Shown: in pieces, positions 13,131 through 17,017 of the stretch
How the letters are laid out: each line of letters begins with the position of its first letter
Position numbering within the stretch: position 1 is the stretch's first letter
From: Candidatus Naiadarchaeum limnaeum
GTDB taxonomy: Archaea; Undinarchaeota; Undinarchaeia; Undinarchaeales; Naiadarchaeaceae
Direction of reading: 5' to 3'
DNA: 17,017 nt
Assembly (NCBI GenBank): GCA_014189685.1
Contig: DVAB01000036.1
Coordinates: 1 to 17,017 of the forward strand
Translations under genes and position numbers: made by a program
Notes under the pieces: model-generated
What the model was told of the DNA's origin: nothing
The model's input: the letters and a program-made list of their open reading frames with translations, nothing else
Database searches by the model: none

Positions 13131-14705
13131 TTATAGAAATTTCCTCATATAAGCACCTTCATAATCATATCCTAGTTTCTTATAGTACTCTTTTGCCCCA
13201 ATTCCACTCAAAACTAGCAATTTTTTATATCCATTTTCTTTAGAAATCTCCTCTGCGCGGCTCAAAAGCTTTTTTCCAAAACCGCGATGCTGGAAAGCAT
13301 TTTCGTTTGCCGTTTGTCCAATTGGAACTTCTGGCCCATAAACGTGCAGCTCTCTTACAAGCGCAGTTTCAGAATCAATCTCAGGCCTGAAAAATTTCTC
13401 TGATGGAAATCTCAATCTTAAATATCCAATTAAAATTTCGCGCTCAAAATCCTCTGCGCTTATGAAAATTTCTTTTCCTCCACTCGCTTCATATACCTCT
13501 TCTCTGATTTCAATGTTCTCTGGTAGAACTTTTTCTTTTCTAAATCTATGCCCAACTTCCCTGCATCTAATACATTTACACTCAATTCCGAGTTCCTTTA
13601 ATTTTTCCTTCACTAACTCACGCAAATCAGTTCTTAAAACTCCTGCTTCAATCTCTGTTGATGGAATATCGCGATTAACACGCATAACTCTTACATATTT
13701 TGGAAAATGTTCTTTTGCGCGCGCAATTGTCTCTGCTGCTTGCTCGCTTGTTAAAGGTTTATACTCGCCGCGCTTCCATTGATGATAGAGCGCAGTTCCT
13801 TTAATAACCAGAGTTGGATAACTTTTTAACATATCTGGGCTAAGATCCGGATTTTCAAAAATCTCTCTAAAACTTTTCAAATCTTTTTCAAAATCACTTC
13901 CAGGAAGGCCGGGCATCATATGATAATTAACTTTCAATCCAGAATCTTTCAAAAGTTGCGTGGCTTCAATTGTATCTTTTAAAGTATGTCCTCTGTTTGT
14001 TGCTTTTAAAATATCATCATAAATTGTTTGCGCTCCAATCTCTACTCTTGTTGCGCCCAGTTCAAGCATTTTATTTATATGCGCTTGCTTGCAGTAATCA
14101 GGTTTTGTCTCAATTGTAATTCCAACTGGCCGAACTTTTGAGGTTTCAGCTGCTTTTTTTACCTCTTCCCAAGTTTTTAATTCATAACCCAGCATTGCTT
14201 CTAAGCATTTTTTTATAAAATTCTCCTGATACTCAATTGGCGCAGAAGTAAAAGTAGCTCCCTGTACAATTAATTCTGCTTTATCAAGCGGATGCCCAAT
14301 TCTTCTTAACTGTTGCAATCTGTTTGTAACTGTTTTATATGGATCATAATAATTCATTTTTGAGCGCCGCGTGGACGGCTCTTTTCCTGTGTATGATTGC
14401 GGAGCATTTTCACCCTTTGGGCAAAAAGTACAGACTCCATGCGGACATCTCAATTCAGGAGAGGTCATAACAGCAATTACAGAAACTCCTGAGATTGAGC
14501 GAGTGGGCTTTCTAGAAAAAATCTTTTTCAAAAATTCCAATTCCGAATCTTTTGCCTGCTCCAAAATTTGCGCATTTTTTACAACAGTTTGCAAGCCATA
14601 TTTTTTGCTTACTTTAATTTTCAATACCTCAAAATCATGCTTTTTAAAATTTTCTGAGTTTTCCAAACTGTTTTCAATAATTTCTCTGCAGGCCTGTTCT
14701 ATCAT
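13131..14705 (-). CDS. elp3: Elp3-type tRNA uridine-34 modification enzyme (radical SAM plus GNAT)
   Basis: Makes carboxymethyl-type modifications on wobble uridine of tRNA, using acetyl-CoA and S-adenosylmethionine. The N-terminal radical-SAM half has the Fe-S triad CPHGVCTFCPKG (Cys at about 87, 92 and 95) followed by QSYTGKEPSTRRS, GHPLDKAELIVQGATF, GITIETKPDYC, TRVEIGAQTIYDDIL and NYHMMPGLPGSD. A cysteine cluster CKCIRCREVGH (about 375-385) links to the GNAT acetyltransferase half: RELHVYGPEVPIG, QHRGFGKKLLSRAEEIS as acetyl-CoA loop, and KKLGYDYEGAYMRKFL at the end. Length 524 is normal for archaeal Elp3 and the enzyme looks intact. Its ATG overlaps the stop of the upstream 160-residue gene (ATGA), so translation is coupled and no separate promoter is needed. 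Confidence 0.95.
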   Translation of the reverse strand: MIEQACREIIENSLENSENFKKHDFEVLKIKVSKKYGLQTVVKNAQILEQAKDSELEFLKKIFSRKPTRSISGVSVIAVMTSPELRCPHGVCTFCPKGENAPQSYTGKEPSTRRSKMNYYDPYKTVTNRLQQLRRIGHPLDKAELIVQGATFTSAPIEYQENFIKKCLEAMLGYELKTWEEVKKAAETSKVRPVGITIETKPDYCKQAHINKMLELGATRVEIGAQTIYDDILKATNRGHTLKDTIEATQLLKDSGLKVNYHMMPGLPGSDFEKDLKSFREIFENPDLSPDMLKSYPTLVIKGTALYHQWKRGEYKPLTSEQAAETIARAKEHFPKYVRVMRVNRDIPSTEIEAGVLRTDLRELVKEKLKELGIECKCIRCREVGHRFRKEKVLPENIEIREEVYEASGGKEIFISAEDFEREILIGYLRLRFPSEKFFRPEIDSETALVRELHVYGPEVPIGQTANENAFQHRGFGKKLLSRAEEISKENGYKKLLVLSGIGAKEYYKKLGYDYEGAYMRKFL

Positions 14706-15184
14706 GTCTGTAAAATGCTCTTATCACTTTTAGTTGGATTATAGCCCAGGCTTCCTATGTCCTCAACAAGTTTTGTTTTGAACATATTTACCTTATCTGA
14801 AATTTCCATTGCACGCTGTGTTGGAATTAATCCTGATGCCCAAAAAACTTTTCCATGCATTGGCTTTAAAATTGAAAAATATTTGTAGTAATTGCCTATT
14901 TCAATCTCTCTTTTTTCAGTATCAAACTCGCTTGCTGAACCTGTTGTTTTAATTTTATCAAGCAAAATTTCAAGCCTTTCCTTCTCCTCATATAAAGCCA
15001 TTGAAACAGGGCCATAATCATTTTCCAATATTTGCGCATTAACAACATCCGAGAGCAAATGGGTTTCAAACATTTCCAGTAGAACAGGAATCACATGGCC
15101 ATCAAAAACTCCGCCGCACTCAAAGTGCATACTATCGGAGTTCTGCACCTCATAGTAATAAAGGGTGTTTTCCTTGAAATCCAT
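14702..15184 (-). CDS. Hypothetical protein co-transcribed with elp3
   Basis: 160 residues, not recognised. Soluble, with no signal or membrane helix. Visible landmarks: NTLYYYEVQNSDSMHFECGG near the N-terminus, a Glu/Lys-rich likely helix at about 66-80 (EEKERLEILLDKIK), a FSILKPMHGKVFWASGLIPT segment, and an ILQT end. It is the first gene of a two-gene operon with elp3, overlapping it by four bases (ATGA), which raises the possibility of a tRNA- or translation-linked job, though nothing in the protein shows it. The ATG lies 27 nt from the TATA box centre at 15208-15215 and should give a leaderless message. Confidence 0.75.
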   Translation of the reverse strand: MDFKENTLYYYEVQNSDSMHFECGGVFDGHVIPVLLEMFETHLLSDVVNAQILENDYGPVSMALYEEKERLEILLDKIKTTGSASEFDTEKREIEIGNYYKYFSILKPMHGKVFWASGLIPTQRAMEISDKVNMFKTKLVEDIGSLGYNPTKSDKSILQT

Positions 15185-15207
15185 GTATTTCTGATTATCA
15201 AAAAGTT

Positions 15208-15215
15208 ATTTATAG
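15208..15215. promoter_or_regulatory. TATA box of the elp3 operon, possibly shared with the mini-ORF/KaiC-like gene
   Basis: Minus-strand CTATAAAT is 27 nt from the ATG at 15184. Read on the plus strand it is 30 nt from the mini-ORF ATG at 15242, although a second A/T-rich element at 15233-15240 could serve the plus-strand gene instead. Confidence 0.5.
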
Positions 15216-15241
15216 TATTCGCCTAAAACAAATTTTATTGC

Positions 15242-15274
15242 ATGGAAGTTAAAAATACAAACCTTGGCTCATGA
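15242..15274 (+). CDS. Ten-codon mini-ORF (leader peptide MEVKNTNLGS) overlapping the next start
   Basis: An ATG at 15242 opens a ten-codon frame whose TGA (15272-15274) overlaps the ATG of the following gene (15271) as ATGA, the same coupling geometry as the neighbouring elp3 operon. The ATG lies about 30 nt from the centre of the TATA box at 15208-15215, so a leaderless transcript from that box would begin at this mini-ORF. It may deliver ribosomes to the downstream start by termination-reinitiation. Ten codons can arise by chance, and another TATA-like stretch at 15233-15240 would bypass it. Confidence 0.35.
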   Translation: MEVKNTNLGS

Positions 15275-15876
15275 AAAAGCACAGAAAGAAAAGGGCAGCG
15301 CAATACCAAAAGACTAGTGGGAAAATTGGTAAAATGATAACAAAACTTAAAAAGGAACTGGAGAAAAATCAGGTAGTTTTGGTTATTCTGTCCCAGGAAG
15401 ATTATGCCCATTCTGCCAAATTGGTTGGCAAACTCGTTGAGGGAAAGGGCTGCTATCTCACCACTAACAAAAATTCCCTTGCTATTATTGGGGAATTAAC
15501 CCGGGCGAAAATCAATGCTGACAACTTCCTCTTTTTGGATTGTGTTTCAAAGGAAGCTGAGTTAACTGATGGGATGGAAGGAAGCGTATTTTTGAAGTCC
15601 CCAAAAGATTTAGACGAAATTTTTTCAGCAGTTTCTATTGCGCTTAAAAAAGACTTTGAGCTGTTTGTTTTGGATTCGCTGAACTCCCTCCTAATGCACA
15701 ATCTTGATAGGCCGGCAGATGTTGTGGAATTTGCATCAAGGCTTGCAAACAGGGTGAGAAATGAGCGCACTAAACTAATATTTATTGCAGAGGACATGCC
15801 ATCTCAGCAACAATTTATAGATGATATAGAAATCTTTGTGGACAAGGTCATTAAGCTTTCCAAGAGTAAAAAATAA
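15271..15876 (+). CDS. RecA/KaiC-superfamily-like protein lacking a P-loop
   Basis: 201 residues. After a very basic N-terminus (MKKHRKKRAAQYQK) the chain follows the late RecA/KaiC core: VVLVILSQEDYAHSAKLVGKL where the Walker A loop should sit, a Walker B-like strand ELFVLDSLNSLLMH (about 130-143) with the conserved DS, then FASRLANRVRNERTKLIFIAED and a final strand VDKVIKL. There is no GxxxxGK[ST], so ATP hydrolysis is unlikely. Degenerate KaiC-like proteins occur widely in archaea, but what this one does is unknown; a DNA-, RNA- or partner-binding role via the basic tail is inference. It probably shares the divergent TATA box with the elp3 operon. It ends nine bases from the convergent surface-protein gene. 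Confidence 0.7.
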   Translation: MKKHRKKRAAQYQKTSGKIGKMITKLKKELEKNQVVLVILSQEDYAHSAKLVGKLVEGKGCYLTTNKNSLAIIGELTRAKINADNFLFLDCVSKEAELTDGMEGSVFLKSPKDLDEIFSAVSIALKKDFELFVLDSLNSLLMHNLDRPADVVEFASRLANRVRNERTKLIFIAEDMPSQQQFIDDIEIFVDKVIKLSKSKK

Positions 15877-15885
15877 GTTTTTGCT

Positions 15886-17017
15886 TTATCTCTCTTCCCA
15901 TTCTTCAAGCTTCTCCTCAACTTCTTTAAGCTCTTTTTTCCTTGAAATCTTTTTCTTAATACCTTTTGCGTATTTTGCAATTGCGAAAATAACAAATGCA
16001 GCAAATCCTATCACAGCCGCATAGAGAAGAACACTGCTGGGGGATATTTTTGCTTTGCTCAAAAGAATTACTGCTTCCTCAATATGCTTTTTCGCCACTA
16101 AAACCAAACCCGAGGCTTTTTCAAGTTTTCCAGGGGTTAAAGCAGTCTTTGCCTCTGCAAGATTGCGATTCACGATTCTTAAATGAGTGAGAACTCTGCT
16201 TACATCAAAACCCTGTATTTGTTTTTGGAGCGCAACATTCCATATTTCATTTGCAACAAACTGTGCATTTGCTATCTCTCTTTCCAATCTCTTTATCTCC
16301 CTCTTCTCAAAAGATTTCTCAAGATTTTCATCTATGTGCAAGCCTATATCATAGTCTTTTGTAATGCGGTTTGAGGTTATTTCTAGTAATAATTTATCCA
16401 TCCCTACTATGGCATCATCCGGCACATAGAGGGACATTGCAAATATTGCTATCTCATTTTTCTTCAAACCTGGAATAATTAATGGAGTTATGTTTATACT
16501 ATATGGAGCCCCACTCACAGATAGGGAAATATCTTTTTGCTCGTTCACTCCATTGTTTATTGTAGTTATTATGTATAAATCTGAGCTTCCCTGCGGAATA
16601 TAAATTTCTGCCGGATAACTGAGTATTCTCAAAGTTCTATAGGAGGTAAAAGAGATATCTGTGTTGTCACCGCTTATTGAGTTTACAACTATTTTTACAT
16701 CAGCTCTATCATCATTATCAAAATCCACATATCCTGGCTTTCCAACTTCTAAGAGAAGATTTACTGGAGTCGAGCTTATTGTTATGTTAACTCTGTTTAT
16801 CGATACATCATTAATAATCACTAGGTGCTCCTCAAAATCTATTTTTGCACCCTTGGCTACCAATGCAACACCTTCCGCTGTTCTCTCTACTGGCCCTATA
16901 ATTCTCATTAAAAGAGAATCCCCTTCATGCGGTGTTTTTCTGTGTTCGTCCTTTTTTTCAAAATCAATATCTATGTCCTTCCTCTTTTTACCGCCCTCTC
17001 CCTCGCCTCCTCCACCG
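15886..17017 (-). CDS. Surface protein with C-terminal membrane anchor, C-terminal part (runs off right edge)
   Basis: An internal ATG at 16908 looks like a start, but the same frame is open all the way to the edge: 36 more codons, including a Gly/Glu-rich hinge (GGGGEGEGG), a charged linker and DSLL leading into MRIIGPVER. So this is the C-terminal end of a longer gene. Parts in order: hinge; a beta domain with VNITISSTPVNLLLEVG and the FG-GAP-like loop VDFDNDDRADV; a NEW3/CARDB-like beta domain (from YPAEIYIPQGSSDLYIITT); a helical charged stalk (ENLEKSFEKREIKRLEREI onward); one membrane helix (SSVLLYAAVIGFAAFVIFAI); and a short basic then acidic cytoplasmic coiled tail ending EEWEER. Function is likely surface display. 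Promoter and N-terminus lie outside. Confidence 0.82.
   Translation of the reverse strand, partial: GGGGEGEGGKKRKDIDIDFEKKDEHRKTPHEGDSLLMRIIGPVERTAEGVALVAKGAKIDFEEHLVIINDVSINRVNITISSTPVNLLLEVGKPGYVDFDNDDRADVKIVVNSISGDNTDISFTSYRTLRILSYPAEIYIPQGSSDLYIITTINNGVNEQKDISLSVSGAPYSINITPLIIPGLKKNEIAIFAMSLYVPDDAIVGMDKLLLEITSNRITKDYDIGLHIDENLEKSFEKREIKRLEREIANAQFVANEIWNVALQKQIQGFDVSRVLTHLRIVNRNLAEAKTALTPGKLEKASGLVLVAKKHIEEAVILLSKAKISPSSVLLYAAVIGFAAFVIFAIAKYAKGIKKKISRKKELKEVEEKLEEWEER

Noticed and set aside
13462-13782. Plus-strand frame opposite elp3
   Set aside because: Lies wholly within conserved Elp3 coding sequence.

Overview
The window is AT-rich archaeal chromosome. Archaeal markers are archaeal-type SRP54, Elp3, CutA, archaetidylserine synthase and decarboxylase homologues, surface proteins full of N-glycosylation sequons, a PGF-pre-PGF-like domain, and many TATA boxes centred 25-31 nt upstream of start codons, which implies largely leaderless transcripts. 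Compact genes, small convergent overlaps and gene style fit a DPANN or other deeply branching, small-genome euryarchaeal-type lineage. That placement is inference; no rRNA is present and I see no tRNA, CRISPR array or insertion sequence.

Layout. (1) 1-3576, polar lipid headgroups and sugar phosphate: a divergent MobA-like nucleotidyltransferase fragment and a CDP-alcohol phosphatidyltransferase (minus strand) diverge from archaetidylserine decarboxylase, archaetidylserine synthase and a phosphohexomutase (plus strand). (2) 3573-5848, secretion: a 45-residue single-span membrane protein missed by ordinary length cut-offs diverges from SRP54, which is followed directly by a membrane-anchored FKBP prolyl isomerase. 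(3) 5835-12243, cell surface: an 854-residue protein with signal peptide, ectodomains, one membrane span and a cytoplasmic winged-helix domain; a 1064-residue secreted protein with a seven-bladed FG-GAP/VCBS propeller; and a 160-residue membrane protein. (4) 12297-15184: CutA, an unknown acidic protein, and a two-gene operon of an unknown protein plus Elp3. (5) 15242-17017: a ten-codon mini-ORF coupled to a RecA/KaiC-like protein without a P-loop, and the C-terminal part of a third surface protein that runs off the right edge.

How it fits together. SRP54 and the FKBP serve export and folding, probably including the surface proteins encoded next to them. The 854-residue protein looks like a one-component transmembrane regulator: an outward-facing sensor on the same chain as a DNA-binding domain. 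Its own promoter carries a 14-bp dyad between TATA box and predicted start site, where an archaeal repressor would act. This protein, with the adjacent propeller protein, is the best candidate for an undescribed system here. A second theme is promoter architecture: three divergent gene pairs (3710/3770, 12243/12297, 15184/15242) sit almost symmetrically about one TATA box, perfectly palindromic in the first case, as if one box drives both directions.
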